From assembly GCF_021044685.1 (NCBI RefSeq), contig NZ_CP088014.1, forward strand, positions 1,736,001 through 1,800,000: a stretch of 64,000 bases of DNA, read 5' to 3'. Both the position numbers and the translations under genes were made by a program. Shown piece after piece: positions 53,928 through 63,983 of the stretch (its first letter is position 1; every line of letters starts with the position of its first letter). Under the pieces are notes generated by a model. That model was not told the DNA's origin and searched no databases. It worked only from the letters and a program-made list of their open reading frames with translations. This stretch comes from Bradyrhizobium daqingense. Lineage in GTDB: Bacteria > Pseudomonadota > Alphaproteobacteria > Rhizobiales > Xanthobacteraceae.

Positions 53928-54694
53928 CCGACCACGTCCGGATCGAGAACAACGGTGGAATTCTCACCCTCACGCTGGCGCGCCCCGACAAGAAGAACGC
54001 GCTGACGGATGCGATGTACGGCAAGCTCGCCGACGCCATCGAATCCGCCGAGTTCGATCCATCGGCCCGCGTGATCCTGATCCGCGGCGAGGGCGACATG
54101 TTCACCGCGGGCAACGACGTTGGTGAATTCGCGGCCGTCGCAGCCGGAAAATCGGAAGGCAGCCGCAACGTCGTGCGCTTCATCCAGTCGCTGGCGCGTT
54201 GCACCCGGCCGCTGGTTGCGGCGGTGCAGGGCCGCGCGGTCGGCGTCGGCACCACCATGCTGCTGCATTGCGATCTCGTCGTGCTCGCGGATAACGCGCA
54301 ACTGTCGACGCCCTTCGTCAGCCTCGCGCTGGTGCCGGAAGCGGCGTCCAGCCTGTTGATGCCGGCGCGCATCGGCTATGCCCGCGCCTATGAGATGTTC
54401 GCGCTCGGCGAGACCGTTGCCGCCAAATCGGCGCTGGAGTGGGGCATCGCCAACCGCGTGGTGCCGCTCGACAGGCTCGACGGCGAGGCGCTGGCACTCG
54501 CGCAGCGCCTCGCCCGCCAGCCGGCCGGCGCGCTCACGGCCACCAAGAAGCTGATGCGAAACGGTGAGGCACTTGTCGCGCAGATGCAGGCCGAAGGCGA
54601 GCAGTTCGCGCAGCGCCTGCGCACCGCGGAAGCACGCGAGGCTTTCACCGCCTTTGCCGAGCGCCGGCCGCCGGATTTCACCAGGGTTGCGTGA
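53924..54694 (+). CDS. Enoyl-CoA hydratase/isomerase family protein
   Basis: 256 residues of the crotonase fold. Oxyanion-hole segments are GEGDMFTAGNDVGEF and QGRAVGVGTTMLLHCDLVV; the catalytic-glutamate region is SLALVPEAASSLLMPARIGY. The C-terminal helix region has ARQPAGALTATKKLMRNG. It is translationally coupled to the MarR gene, suggesting induction by an aromatic or fatty acyl compound. The substrate is unknown. Confidence 0.9.
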   Translation: MTDHVRIENNGGILTLTLARPDKKNALTDAMYGKLADAIESAEFDPSARVILIRGEGDMFTAGNDVGEFAAVAAGKSEGSRNVVRFIQSLARCTRPLVAAVQGRAVGVGTTMLLHCDLVVLADNAQLSTPFVSLALVPEAASSLLMPARIGYARAYEMFALGETVAAKSALEWGIANRVVPLDRLDGEALALAQRLARQPAGALTATKKLMRNGEALVAQMQAEGEQFAQRLRTAEAREAFTAFAERRPPDFTRVA

Positions 54695-54818
54695 GGGAAC
54701 ACAGCCCTGCGGGAGGGGCGCAGCGGCGCAACCGCAGGTATTTGATTAAAGTCTTAACCAAACCTTGGCATGTCGCGGTGCAGGGTGGCCTCCTCGTGAC
54801 GAGTAGGCCGCCCCACCC

Positions 54819-56888
54819 ATGGCATTGTTTAAGAAATCGGTAAGCACGCTTCTCCTCGTCCTGATGGCCCTGCTGGCGGTCGGTGCGCTGACCAGCACGG
54901 CGATCCAGATGTTCGGGGCGTTCGGCCGCTACAGCGACAGCCTGGAGACCGAGCGGCTGGCGAACGCCGACAAGGCGATCTTCCAGGGCGTGCTGTCCTT
55001 GCGCAACAATCGCGGCGATGCCCAGAGCGCGCTGCTCGGCGAGGACGATCCGCGCGCCAAGCTCGGCACCGCCGAGAAGTCGGAGCAGGCCGGCTTCGAC
55101 GCCATCATGGCCGCGCTCGCCACCGTCGAATTTGCCCGCCGCGACGAGCTCGCAAGCACGCTGAAGCAGCGCTGGAGCGAGGCCGCGCCGAAGTTCCAGC
55201 TGTTCTACGACGAGGCCAAGCTGCCGCGCGCCGAGCGCAAGGTCGAGCGCACCGCACCCTGGTACGATGCGGTCACCAAGGTGATCGAGACCGCCAATCT
55301 CGCGTCCACCGCGGTGTCGAACCGTGCCTGGATGAACGATCCCTACATCGCCCGCATGATTCAGGCGCGCCGCCTCGCCTGGCAGGTGCGTGATCGCTAC
55401 GGCATCCAGTGCTCGACATTGCGCTCGAACGTCAACAGCTCGAAGCCGCTCGACGACGCACAAAAGCAGACCGTCGCCGGCTGGAACGGTATCGTCACCG
55501 CCGGCTGGACCGGCATGGAGGAGCTGCTGGCCGCGCCCGACGTGACGCCTGACCTCGTCAACACGGCCAAGGAGGCACGCGCCAAGACTGACGGCGTCGT
55601 CAAGCAGATTGGTGATATCACCAAAAATCTCGACGGCAGCGGCCGGCCGGCGATGCCGGCCTCGGAATGGAACGCGCTGTGCCAATCGCCGTTTGCGTCC
55701 ATCGTCGCGGTCGCACACAAGGCGCTCGACCTGTCGATCGCGCGCGCGGAGACGGTTCAGGAGAAAGCCCTCACCAATCTCATCGTGCAATCGTTCGCGT
55801 TCGTGCTGGCGCTGGCCGTGACCCTGGCCGGTGTCTACGTGGTGCGCAACCGCCTCATGCGCCCGGTGCGCGCCATCCTCGATGCCATCGCCCGCATCAG
55901 CGCACGCGACTATGCGACGCCGGTGCCGCAATCCCGTCATCCCGACGAGTTCGGCACCATGGCTGCCGCGCTGGAAAGCCTGCGCGAGAGCGCGGCGACC
56001 GCGGAACGCCTGGGCCAGGAACGCGAATCGCAGCAGGCGCTGCAGCTCGCCCGCTCCGGCACGGTCGATGCGGCCTGCCGCAGCTTCGACGATACGGTGC
56101 AGGCCGTCATCCACAGCGTTGCGGCGTCCACGCGGGAGCTCGATGCCACCGCAACCAACGTGCGCTCGCTGGTCGCGGAATCCAGCAGCCAGACTGCGGC
56201 GGTCTCCTCGGCGGCCGAGCAGGCCACCAACAATCTCGAGACCATCGCCGCCGCGACGGAGGAGCTCTCCGCATCCGTCGGCGAGATCTCCGCGCAGGTG
56301 CAGTCGAGCGCGCGCGAGGCCCGCGAGGCCGTCGCGCAGGCCGAGCAGACCAACGCGACCGTCGAGATTCTCGACCAGACCGCAAGCCGCATCGGCGAGG
56401 TCGTCAAGATGATCAATGCCATCGCCGCCCAGACCAATCTCCTGGCTCTGAATGCCACGATCGAGGCGGCGCGCGCGGGCGAAGCCGGCCGCGGCTTCGC
56501 CGTGGTCGCCGGCGAGGTCAAGAGTCTCGCGGCGCAGACCGCGACCGCGACGGAGGAGATCTCGCGCCAGGTCGCGGAGATCCAGGGCGCCACCGGCCAG
56601 GCCGTGGCGGCCATCCGCTCGATCGGCGGTGCCATCAGCGGCATCGACGAGAAGATGACCGCGATTGCCGCCGCGGTCGAAGAGCAGCGCGCGGCCACCA
56701 CCGAGATCTCGCGCAACTTCCAGCAGGCGGCCCAGGGCACCCGCGAGGTCACCGACACCATCGGCAGCGTCGCCAGCCTCAACCAGGAAACCGGCAACGC
56801 CGGCACGGTGCTGTCGGACTCCGTCAGGAAGATGTCGGCCGACGCCGATCGTCTCCGCGTCGCGTCGAGGGCTTCCTGGGCGCGGTGA
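54819..56888 (+). CDS. Methyl-accepting chemotaxis protein
   Basis: 689 residues. The membrane segments are [20 protein letters not shown] near residue 8 and [20 protein letters not shown] near 330, with a ~290-residue helical periplasmic ligand domain between them. A HAMP domain follows ([20 protein letters not shown]), then a long coiled-coil signalling region with the MCP hairpin tip [20 protein letters not shown] and the glutamine/glutamate methylation helices. It senses an unknown ligand. It stands alone. Confidence 0.93.
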   Translation: MALFKKSVSTLLLVLMALLAVGALTSTAIQMFGAFGRYSDSLETERLANADKAIFQGVLSLRNNRGDAQSALLGEDDPRAKLGTAEKSEQAGFDAIMAALATVEFARRDELASTLKQRWSEAAPKFQLFYDEAKLPRAERKVERTAPWYDAVTKVIETANLASTAVSNRAWMNDPYIARMIQARRLAWQVRDRYGIQCSTLRSNVNSSKPLDDAQKQTVAGWNGIVTAGWTGMEELLAAPDVTPDLVNTAKEARAKTDGVVKQIGDITKNLDGSGRPAMPASEWNALCQSPFASIVAVAHKALDLSIARAETVQEKALTNLIVQSFAFVLALAVTLAGVYVVRNRLMRPVRAILDAIARISARDYATPVPQSRHPDEFGTMAAALESLRESAATAERLGQERESQQALQLARSGTVDAACRSFDDTVQAVIHSVAASTRELDATATNVRSLVAESSSQTAAVSSAAEQATNNLETIAAATEELSASVGEISAQVQSSAREAREAVAQAEQTNATVEILDQTASRIGEVVKMINAIAAQTNLLALNATIEAARAGEAGRGFAVVAGEVKSLAAQTATATEEISRQVAEIQGATGQAVAAIRSIGGAISGIDEKMTAIAAAVEEQRAATTEISRNFQQAAQGTREVTDTIGSVASLNQETGNAGTVLSDSVRKMSADADRLRVASRASWAR

Positions 56889-57022
56889 AGACCGCGTAGC
56901 CTCGATTGCACCTCCGTCCAGATGTAATGTGATCGGCATTGCCGCCGGTCGGCGTGGCGAGTACATCTGTCCGCAGCGCGCGTGAGCGCTTGCTGTAGAC
57001 GTAACATGGGATGGAGAGTTCG

Positions 57023-57964
57023 ATGCCGGTCACGCCACAACACAAGGCCCAGCGCCCCTATCGCGGTGTGTTCCCGGTCGCGCCCACCATCTTCGACGAG
57101 CGCGGCGAGCTCGACCTCGAGGGCCAGCGCCGCTGCATCGATTTCATGATCGACGCCGGCTCGCACGGCCTCTGCATCCTCGCCAATTTCTCCGAGCAGT
57201 TCGTCCTCACCGACGCCGAGCGCGAGACCGTGATGCATGCGGTGCTGGAACACGTCGCCGGCCGGGTTCCCGTGATCGTCACCACCACGCATTTCAGCTC
57301 GTCCGTCTGCGCCGCGCGCAGCAAGCAGGCCGAGGCGGCGGGCGCCGCCATGGTGATGGTGATGCCGCCCTATCACGGCGCGACCTTCCGCGTGCCCGAG
57401 AAGGGCATCATCGAGTTCTTCAAGGTGCTCTCCGGCGCGATCGACATCCCCATCATGATCCAGGACGCGCCGGTCGCCGGCACGCCGCTCTCGGTCGAGC
57501 TGCTGGCGCGGTTGTCGCGCGATTTCTCCAACATCCGCTATTTCAAGATCGAGGTGCCCGGCGCGGCTTCGAAGCTGCGCAGCCTGATCGAGGCGGGGGG
57601 CAAGGACATCGAGGGGCCCTGGGACGGCGAGGAGGCGATTACGCTCTTGGCCGATCTTGATGCCGGTGCCACCGGCGCGATGACCGGCGGCGGCTATCCC
57701 GACGGCATCCGCCAGATCATCGATCCCTATTTCGCCGGCAAGCGCGAGGAGGCCAAAGCCGCCTATGAGCGCTGGCTGCCGCTGATCAATTACGAGAACC
57801 GTCAATGCGGCCTGATCGCCTGCAAGGTCATGATGCAGGCCGGCGGCGTGATCAGATCGGACGCAGTGCGCCACCCACTGCAGCCGCTGCATCCGGCGAC
57901 GCGCGCGGGCCTGTTGGAGCTCGCCAAGGAGCGCGACGCCCTGGCGCTGCGGTGGGGGAAGTAG
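57023..57964 (+). CDS. Dihydrodipicolinate synthase-like aldolase family protein
   Basis: 313 residues from ATG at 57023, with GGAG upstream; ATG 57011 is rejected. It has the TIM-barrel aldolase core (RGVFPVAPTIFDERGELDLE, GLCILANFSEQFVL) and the Schiff-base lysine in NIRYFKIEVPGA, but the usual catalytic Tyr of Y-x-x-P is replaced: IMIQDAPVAG stands there. The GTTGE loop is also not conserved (NFSEQF). It belongs to a subgroup of unknown reaction. It is followed by a palindromic repeat. Confidence 0.85.
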   Translation: MPVTPQHKAQRPYRGVFPVAPTIFDERGELDLEGQRRCIDFMIDAGSHGLCILANFSEQFVLTDAERETVMHAVLEHVAGRVPVIVTTTHFSSSVCAARSKQAEAAGAAMVMVMPPYHGATFRVPEKGIIEFFKVLSGAIDIPIMIQDAPVAGTPLSVELLARLSRDFSNIRYFKIEVPGAASKLRSLIEAGGKDIEGPWDGEEAITLLADLDAGATGAMTGGGYPDGIRQIIDPYFAGKREEAKAAYERWLPLINYENRQCGLIACKVMMQAGGVIRSDAVRHPLQPLHPATRAGLLELAKERDALALRWGK

Positions 57965-57965
57965 G

Positions 57966-58035
57966 CGAAGCGACGAAGCAATCCAGACTGTCTAGGAGGA
58001 GAAGACCTGGATTGCTTCGCTTCGCTCGCAATGAC
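57966..58035. repeat. Palindromic repeat (second copy of the GTCATTGCGAG family)
   Basis: Arms GAAGCGACGAAGCAATCCAG and CTGGATTGCTTCG with CTCGCAATGAC at the right edge match the repeat at 3576-3660. It lies after the aldolase gene and could end its transcript. Confidence 0.75.
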
Positions 58036-58278
58036 GGAACTAGTTGAGCCGATCTCCCTCCACAACGTCGTCCCGGCAAGCGAGGCGGCGACGGCGCCAA
58101 TTTGGGCTGAAGCGCCGAGTCGGCGCGATTCAGCCAGTTTCCCCCGGCCCGGCGATCAAGTATCGTAAGCTCGCCAACCAAGCCGCGGAGCAGTCTCAAG
58201 ACATCGCCCAACACCTCTTCATTATGCCGTTATCCCGAGCCAGGTTGGCGCGAACCGACAGAACAGGGAGGCAGTGCC

Positions 58279-59679
58279 ATGACGATGAGGCCGGATCCCA
58301 CGTTCCACGCATCGCCCAGGCTTGCGATGGAAGCACCTGCGGAGAACTTTGCCTACACTTTGCTGCTCAGCCCGGATTTCTCGAAGCCCGATGCTCTCGC
58401 GGTCATCGACGTCAAGCCGGGATCGCCGACCTACAGCCAGATCGTCCACACCGTGACGATGCCCAACAAGGGCGACGAATTTCATCACTTCGGCTGGAAT
58501 GCCTGCTCCTCCGCTCTGTCGCCGCTCACCGGCCACGCCTTCATCGAGCGGCGCTATCTCATCATCCCCGGGCTGCGCTCGTCGCGGATCTACATCATCG
58601 ACACCAAGCCCGATCCGACCCAAGCCAAGATTCACAAGATCATCGAGCCCGATGAAGTCTTCAAGAAGACCGGCTACTCGCGGCCGCACACGATCCATTG
58701 CGGGCCGGACGGCATTTACGTCAGCACGCTGGGCGGCGGCGGCAAGGACGGCACCAGCGGACCTCCAGGCGTTTTCATCATGGATTGCGAGACGTTTGAA
58801 GTTCTTGGACGATGGGAGATCGACCGCGGTCCGCAGACGCTGCATTATGACTTCTGGTGGAACCTGCCGCGCGACTACATGGTGACGAGCGAGTGGGCGT
58901 TGCCGCCGCAGTTCGAGAACGGGATCGTCCCTGAGGATCTGCTCGCGAACAAATATGGCCACCGTCTCCACTTCTGGGATCTTCGCGCCCGTCGCAACGT
59001 CCAGACCATCGACCTCGGCGCAAATCATCAAATGGCGCTGGAAGTACGACCGGCGCATGATCCGGTTCGCGAATACGGCTTCGTTGGTGTCGTGGTCGAC
59101 ACCACCAACCTCGAGGCGTCGATCTGGACGTGGTGGCGCGAAGGCGGAAAATTCCATGCCGAGAAGACGGCGACGATCCCGCCCGAGCCCGCGCCAAAGG
59201 AGAAGCTCCCGCCGCTGCTGCAGGGTTTTGGCGCGGTGCCGCCGCTGGTGACCGACATCGACCTGTCGATGGATGACCGGTTCCTCTATGTCTCGTGCTG
59301 GGGCACGGGTGAAATGCGCCAGTATGACGTCAGCGATCCCAGAAAGCCGAGGCTTGCGGGCTCGGTCCATATCGGCGGCATCGCGCGCCGCACGGCGCAT
59401 CCAAACGGCAAGGCCTTTGCGGCCGGTCCGCAGATGGTCGAGATCAGCCGCGACGGCCGGCGCGTTTACTGGACCAATTCGCTCTATTCCACCTGGGATG
59501 ACCAGTTCTATCCCGACGGGGTTCCGGGCGTTGAGGTCATGGCCAATGCGGGTCGCGACGGCGGTCTCGAACTCGCCAAGGATTATTTCGTAAGTTTCCC
59601 CGACGGATATCGTGCGCACCAGATCAGGCTCGAGGGCGGCGATTGTTCGACGGACTCTTTTTGCTACCCGTCGGTCTAG
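58279..59679 (+). CDS. Selenium-binding protein 56 / methanethiol oxidase family
   Basis: 466 residues, with GGGAGG upstream. The SBP56 family, whose bacterial members can be copper-dependent methanethiol oxidases (MtoX) producing formaldehyde, H2S and H2O2. Visible family landmarks: DEFHHFGWNACSS, RRYLIIPGLRSSRIYIID, TGYSRPHTIHCGPDGIYVST, LHYDFWWNLPRDYMVTSEW and LYVSCWGTGEMRQYDVSDP, with conserved histidines for metal binding. No signal peptide is visible. The last 37 bases overlap a membrane-protein gene. Confidence 0.88.
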   Translation: MTMRPDPTFHASPRLAMEAPAENFAYTLLLSPDFSKPDALAVIDVKPGSPTYSQIVHTVTMPNKGDEFHHFGWNACSSALSPLTGHAFIERRYLIIPGLRSSRIYIIDTKPDPTQAKIHKIIEPDEVFKKTGYSRPHTIHCGPDGIYVSTLGGGGKDGTSGPPGVFIMDCETFEVLGRWEIDRGPQTLHYDFWWNLPRDYMVTSEWALPPQFENGIVPEDLLANKYGHRLHFWDLRARRNVQTIDLGANHQMALEVRPAHDPVREYGFVGVVVDTTNLEASIWTWWREGGKFHAEKTATIPPEPAPKEKLPPLLQGFGAVPPLVTDIDLSMDDRFLYVSCWGTGEMRQYDVSDPRKPRLAGSVHIGGIARRTAHPNGKAFAAGPQMVEISRDGRRVYWTNSLYSTWDDQFYPDGVPGVEVMANAGRDGGLELAKDYFVSFPDGYRAHQIRLEGGDCSTDSFCYPSV

Positions 59680-60350
59680 ATTGGGGGCAGGCGAGCCCGG
59701 CGATTGGCTGGCTCTGGCTGGCGCTTGTTGCGAGCGGTCTCTACCACGGGATCAATCCGGGGATGGGATGGCCGCTCGCCGTTTCGGCCGGGCTCATGGA
59801 CAAGAGTCCACGCGCGCTCTTCCGCGCGTTGTGGGCCCTGTCGGCCGGCCATCTCCTGGCAACGCTTCTCGTGCTGCTGCCATTCGCGTTCCTGCTCGTG
59901 CTGGCCGAGTGGCAGCGTTCGCTCCAGATCAGTGCAAGCCTTCTCGTCATCGGCTTCGGCGTCTATCGGTTGGTCGCGCGGCGCCATCCGCGCGCGCTGG
60001 CACGAATTCCGCCGACGCAATTGGCGCTCTGGTCATTTGCCGTTGCCATTGCACATGGCGCCGCCTTGATGCTCGTGCCGATCTATCTCGGACTCTGCCA
60101 GGCCTTCGAGCTCGATGCCGGCCATCAGGCCGCGGGCGCGCTGATGAAGGCAAGCTTGGGGATGGTGGTGCTGGTGTCCCTGGTGCACGTGATCGCCATG
60201 GTCGGCGCCGGCGGATGTCTGGCGTGGCAGGTCTACCGACATCTGGGATTGAAGTTCGTCTCGCGAAGCTGGTTCAATCTGGATGCTGTCTGGGCGACCA
60301 GCCTCATTATGGTCGGCGCGGTCGCGCTCGCCTTCAATGCTGCGAGCTGA
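59643..60350 (+). CDS. Polytopic membrane protein coupled to the SBP56 gene
   Basis: 235 residues from a TTG at 59643 (start uncertain), overlapping the SBP56 end by 37 bases in another frame. About six membrane helices; a conserved-looking loop VASGLYHGINPGMGWPLAVS and LVSLVHVIAMVGAGGCLAW carry histidines that could bind metal. The overlap implies translational coupling, so it may supply copper or export product for the SBP56 enzyme. No family is named with confidence. Confidence 0.65.
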   Translation: MFDGLFLLPVGLDWGQASPAIGWLWLALVASGLYHGINPGMGWPLAVSAGLMDKSPRALFRALWALSAGHLLATLLVLLPFAFLLVLAEWQRSLQISASLLVIGFGVYRLVARRHPRALARIPPTQLALWSFAVAIAHGAALMLVPIYLGLCQAFELDAGHQAAGALMKASLGMVVLVSLVHVIAMVGAGGCLAWQVYRHLGLKFVSRSWFNLDAVWATSLIMVGAVALAFNAAS

Positions 60351-60359
60351 CAGGGAAGC

Positions 60360-61058
60360 CTACCGCGTCAATGCCCACTCGCCGATGATGCGGAAGCGCG
60401 CCTTGGCATCGTCCTGCCTGAACAGCGCGATGCGGTCGATCGTCAGCGCATCAAGCTTCAGCGCCGCAAACCGCTTCCGCAGCATCTCCAGAACCGGCCC
60501 GCGTCGCTCGGCATCCAGCCGCCCCGTCAGCGTCATGTGGAAGCGGAATTCCTCCATCACGTAAGGGTAGCCCCAGCGGTCGAGATGGTCGTGTTGCCGC
60601 TCGCTCAGCTTCTCAGGTCTCCGCCGCGCGCGATCCTCTGCCGTGAGCGGGGCGCGGAAGGAATCGAAAGCGCGGACACAATCGGCGGCGAGCTGTTGCA
60701 GCGTATTGGTCGGCTCGGCCGGAATGACGGCAATGAAGCCGCTGATGGAATCGACGATCGGCCGGATCGTCGGGATAGGCCGCGGCGTCCCGGCGAAGGC
60801 CGCGCAAGCCACCGCGAGCCCGGCCTCCGTCTGGCCTGGCGCGAGCGCCATCGGTGCCTTCAACGTGGCGTGGAAGCCGTATTTACGGGGATCGGCGGTG
60901 ATGTCGCGCCAATCCGGCGCGATATCCAGTGCCTGACGCGGAAACGGCAGCTCGTCGCCGGCGTAGGCATCATAGCCGAGCAGCTCGGCGCCGTAGCGGG
61001 AGAGGGCGCTGTCAGAGCCGGCGGCAAAATAGATCGCGTAGCGGGGAAAGCCTGTCAT
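60360..61058 (-). CDS. DUF1045 phosphonate-operon protein
   Basis: 232 residues of the DUF1045 family, seen in phosphonate operons and related in fold to 2H phosphoesterases. The two H-x-T/S-like motifs are visible as KYGFHATLKAPM and EFRFHMTLTGRL. It probably hydrolyses or rearranges a cyclic phosphate intermediate of C-P bond use (inference). It lies 18 bases after phnM in a three-gene leftward operon. Confidence 0.85.
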   Translation of the reverse strand: MTGFPRYAIYFAAGSDSALSRYGAELLGYDAYAGDELPFPRQALDIAPDWRDITADPRKYGFHATLKAPMALAPGQTEAGLAVACAAFAGTPRPIPTIRPIVDSISGFIAVIPAEPTNTLQQLAADCVRAFDSFRAPLTAEDRARRRPEKLSERQHDHLDRWGYPYVMEEFRFHMTLTGRLDAERRGPVLEMLRKRFAALKLDALTIDRIALFRQDDAKARFRIIGEWALTR

Positions 61059-61076
61059 CGCCTCAGCATAACCAAT

Positions 61077-62270
61077 TCAAGCCGCGACGACAGCCTCGCG
61101 TGGCGCCGCCATTGCTGCGAGCAGCCGCGTCGCATCGGTGAGGTGCACGAGCTTGCCGCCCGAGATCACCGCGATGAGCCGTGGCCGCAGCGCCACGCTG
61201 TCGTCGACCAGCAGGATGTCGGCGCGGCGTCCCTCGGCGAGCACACCGCGATCGGTCAGGCCGGTGGCACGCGCGGGGCCGGCGGAGACCAGGTCCCAGG
61301 CTTCCGTCAACGCCAGCACGCCGTCGGCGGCGAGGCGGAATGCGGCGAGCAGCTGTGCAGGATAGTAATAGTCCGACGCCAGCACCGAGCAGAGGCCCTT
61401 GGCGATCATGTCCGACGCCTTGGTCCAGCCGGTGTGGCTGCCGCCGCGCACGACGTTCGGCGCGCCGTAGACGATGGCATCGCCGTGGCTTGCGGCTGCA
61501 CGCGCCGTCTCCTCATTGATCGGAAACTCGGCGATCAATGCACCGAGCTCGCGAAACTCCTGACGCATCGCCGGCGTCGCATCGTCGTGCGAGAGCATCC
61601 GCACCCCTGAGGCGCGAGCCGTCGCGGCCAGTCGCGCCACCGAGGCCGGCACGTCGTCAGCGCGCGAGACCACGCGTTCGACCAGCCGGTCGAAATCCTC
61701 GCTCGAAAGGCCGGTCCGCTCCACCATGCGGTTGCGCTTGCGGGGCTTGGCCATGTCGGCGACGGTGCCGTCCATGTGGTCGTTGAAGGCGAACAGGTCG
61801 ACGCGGCCTTCGGCGAGCCACTGGCTGATCTCGGGCTCCGCATCGAGATTGTAGGTCTCGTGGCGCAGGTGGAAGCGGGTGTCGGCGGCGAATTGCGGGC
61901 GCTGCCGCTCGATCGCTTCCATCAGGCCGCGCGCATTGTCGGCGCTGCGCAGGCCCGGCTCCCACGAGCAGGTCGTGGCGTGAAACACGGTGGTGATGCC
62001 GTTGCTGATCGCCTGACGGTCACTGTCGGCGAGCGCGACGTCGATCGGAAAGTCGACGCCGGCGCGTGGCATCATCTGGCGCTCGAAGGCGTCGCCATGC
62101 AGATCGACGATGCCGGGGAGCACGAGCAGGTTGCGCGCATCGATCGCCAGCCGCGAACGGCCGCGTGAGCCATCGATCTCTGCAATGTCCGTTCCGGACA
62201 CGAGGAGTGAGGTTTCGACGAGCTCGGTGCCGATCAGAGCCCGGCCGCCTTCGAGGAATATCTCTGTCAC
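61077..62270 (-). CDS. phnM: Alpha-D-ribose 1-methylphosphonate 5-triphosphate diphosphatase
   Basis: 397 residues from a GTG at 62270 overlapping the acetyltransferase stop as GTGA. It belongs to the amidohydrolase-fold PhnM family: metal-binding region [49 protein letters not shown] and the C-terminal [14 protein letters not shown]. It removes diphosphate from the phosphonate-ribose triphosphate made by the C-P lyase complex. The core C-P lyase genes are not in this window. Confidence 0.93.
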   Translation of the reverse strand: MTEIFLEGGRALIGTELVETSLLVSGTDIAEIDGSRGRSRLAIDARNLLVLPGIVDLHGDAFERQMMPRAGVDFPIDVALADSDRQAISNGITTVFHATTCSWEPGLRSADNARGLMEAIERQRPQFAADTRFHLRHETYNLDAEPEISQWLAEGRVDLFAFNDHMDGTVADMAKPRKRNRMVERTGLSSEDFDRLVERVVSRADDVPASVARLAATARASGVRMLSHDDATPAMRQEFRELGALIAEFPINEETARAAASHGDAIVYGAPNVVRGGSHTGWTKASDMIAKGLCSVLASDYYYPAQLLAAFRLAADGVLALTEAWDLVSAGPARATGLTDRGVLAEGRRADILLVDDSVALRPRLIAVISGGKLVHLTDATRLLAAMAAPREAVVAA

Positions 62271-62935
62271 GCGACCGCGCTTCGTTTGCTGGGAGAACCG
62301 GGGAAGGAGCTCGCCTGTGCTTCGTATGTCGCAAGGAAATCTTCAATCCCGAGCTTGCGGAAATCGGGCAGCGCTTTGCGCAATTTGTCGTGATCCCAGT
62401 CCCACCAAGCCAGCTTCGCGAGCCGTCCGGAAATCTCCTCCGAGAACCGCCGCCGCAGAATGCGGGCCGGATTGCCGGCGACGATGCTGTAGGCCGGCAC
62501 GTCCTTGGTGACGATGGCGCCGGCCGCGATCACCGCGCCGGTGCCGATGTTGCGGCCTGGCAGCACGATCGCGCCGTGACCGATCCAGACGTCATGGCCG
62601 ATATGGACGTGATGCCGGCGCCGCCAGGCGAAGAATTCGGCGTCGTCGCTCTCGCCCTCGAAATAGGCGCTGGATCGGTAGGTGAAGTGCGCCTGTGTCG
62701 CGCGGTGCATCGGATGATTGCCGGGGTTGATGCGTGTCATCGCCGCGATCGAGCAGAATTTTCCGATGGTGGTGTAGGTGATCTGCGCATCGTTGACGAC
62801 ATAGGAGTAATCACCCATCGCCACTTCATGCAGGATCGTGCGCGCGCCGACCTCGGTATAGGCACCGAGCCTCGTCTCGTGCAGTGTGGCCGAAGGGTCG
62901 ACGGTCGGCTGAACCGAAAGAGCTTTGACGGCCAT
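62267..62935 (-). CDS. Phosphonate-operon acetyltransferase (left-handed beta helix)
   Basis: 222 residues from ATG at 62935; codons up to 63058 lie in the promoter region and are rejected. The hexapeptide-repeat core is visible ([40 protein letters not shown]) with the xenobiotic acyltransferase-type [20 protein letters not shown] and [14 protein letters not shown]. It matches the phn-operon acetyltransferase group. Its start is close to a Pho box; it is coupled to phnM. The acceptor is unknown. Confidence 0.85.
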   Translation of the reverse strand: MAVKALSVQPTVDPSATLHETRLGAYTEVGARTILHEVAMGDYSYVVNDAQITYTTIGKFCSIAAMTRINPGNHPMHRATQAHFTYRSSAYFEGESDDAEFFAWRRRHHVHIGHDVWIGHGAIVLPGRNIGTGAVIAAGAIVTKDVPAYSIVAGNPARILRRRFSEEISGRLAKLAWWDWDHDKLRKALPDFRKLGIEDFLATYEAQASSFPGSPSKRSAVA

Positions 62936-62981
62936 GTCGTATCCGAAGCGGGAGAGCGGGCGTTTCTCTTCGAGTGGCTTG

Positions 62982-63010
62982 ATGACGATGTCATGACAAG
63001 GCGATGACAG
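62982..63010 (-). promoter_or_regulatory. Pho box for the leftward phn operon
   Basis: On the minus strand three 7-base units, CTGTCAT, TTGTCAT and TCGTCAT, occur with four-base spacers, giving the 11-base period expected for PhoB binding (consensus CTGTCAT). It lies 47-75 bases upstream of the acetyltransferase start, consistent with activation under phosphate limitation. Confidence 0.75.
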
Positions 63011-63047
63011 TGGACGAGCTGTGCAGGATCGCCGCACCGCAATGCGG

Positions 63048-63065
63048 ATGTCACACAAGTGTCAA
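63048..63065 (+). promoter_or_regulatory. Candidate Pho box for phnC
   Basis: ATGTCAC-ACAA-GTGTCAA forms two PhoB half-sites at an 11-base spacing on the plus strand, 44-61 bases upstream of phnC. It is weaker than the opposite-strand box but correctly oriented for the rightward operon. Confidence 0.55.
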
Positions 63066-63108
63066 GCGCCGGCGTTAGCGGTGGGTCCCAGCTACTCTGG
63101 AGCCCTGC

Positions 63109-63918
63109 ATGCTGGTGGTTGAAGGTCTGACGTGCCGCTTCGGCGCAAAAGCCGCGGTGGACGACGCTTCGTTTCAAATCTCTCCTGGCGCTTTCGTCGG
63201 CGTGATAGGACGTTCCGGTGCCGGCAAATCGACGCTGCTCCGGGCCGTCAACCGTCTGGTGACGCCGACGCAGGGCAAGATCCTGTTCGACGGCCTCGAC
63301 GTCACCGCGCTGCGCGGCAAGGAGCTGCGCCAGTGGCGGGCGCGTTCGGCGATGATCTTCCAGCAGTTCAACCTGGTCGGCCGGCTCGATGTGCTGACCA
63401 ATGTCCTGATGGGGCGCCTCGCCACGATGCCGGCCTGGCGCTCGCTCTCGCAAATCTGGCCGGAGCAGGACAAGGCGCTGGCGATGTCCGCGCTGGAGCA
63501 GTTCGACATCGCGACGCTCGCCGCGCAGCGCGCCGACCAGCTCTCCGGCGGCCAGCAACAGCGCGTCGCGATCGCCCGTGCCCTGGTGCAGCAGCCCGAC
63601 ATCATCCTCGCCGACGAGCCGATCGCCTCGCTCGATCCGCGCAACACCAAGATCGTGATGGATGCGCTGCTGCGCATCAACAAGCATTTCGGCATCACGG
63701 TGCTCTGTAACCTGCATTCGCTCGATCTCGCGCGCAGCTATTGCGATCGCCTGATCGGCATGGCCGCGGGCCGCGTGGTGTTCGACGGCGCACCGGCCGC
63801 CCTGACTGACCGCGTCGCGCGCGAGCTCTACGATCTCGAAGCCGCCGACGTCATGGGCGGCGCGCCTGTCCCGGCGCCTGAGGGTGTTCCGGCACTTGGA
63901 ACGGCTGCGGCTGCCTGA
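63109..63918 (+). CDS. phnC: Phosphonate ABC transporter ATP-binding protein
   Basis: 269 residues, with GGAG upstream. An ABC ATPase of phosphonate import: Walker [18 protein letters not shown], the Q-loop [20 protein letters not shown], signature [19 protein letters not shown], Walker [13 protein letters not shown] and the H-loop region [13 protein letters not shown]. It energises uptake with PhnD and PhnE in the inner membrane. It is transcribed away from the phnM operon with a candidate Pho box in front. Confidence 0.94.
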   Translation: MLVVEGLTCRFGAKAAVDDASFQISPGAFVGVIGRSGAGKSTLLRAVNRLVTPTQGKILFDGLDVTALRGKELRQWRARSAMIFQQFNLVGRLDVLTNVLMGRLATMPAWRSLSQIWPEQDKALAMSALEQFDIATLAAQRADQLSGGQQQRVAIARALVQQPDIILADEPIASLDPRNTKIVMDALLRINKHFGITVLCNLHSLDLARSYCDRLIGMAAGRVVFDGAPAALTDRVARELYDLEAADVMGGAPVPAPEGVPALGTAAAA

Positions 63919-63983
63919 GCCGCGCCTGTTGTGTTGCAAGTCTTTTGCGTCAACCGACCCCAAACGATGATGAAGAGGGTATC

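Noticed and set aside
54678..57892. Long minus-strand frames opposite the chemoreceptor and aldolase
   Set aside because: They are antisense shadows in GC-rich DNA; the plus-strand genes have family motifs.
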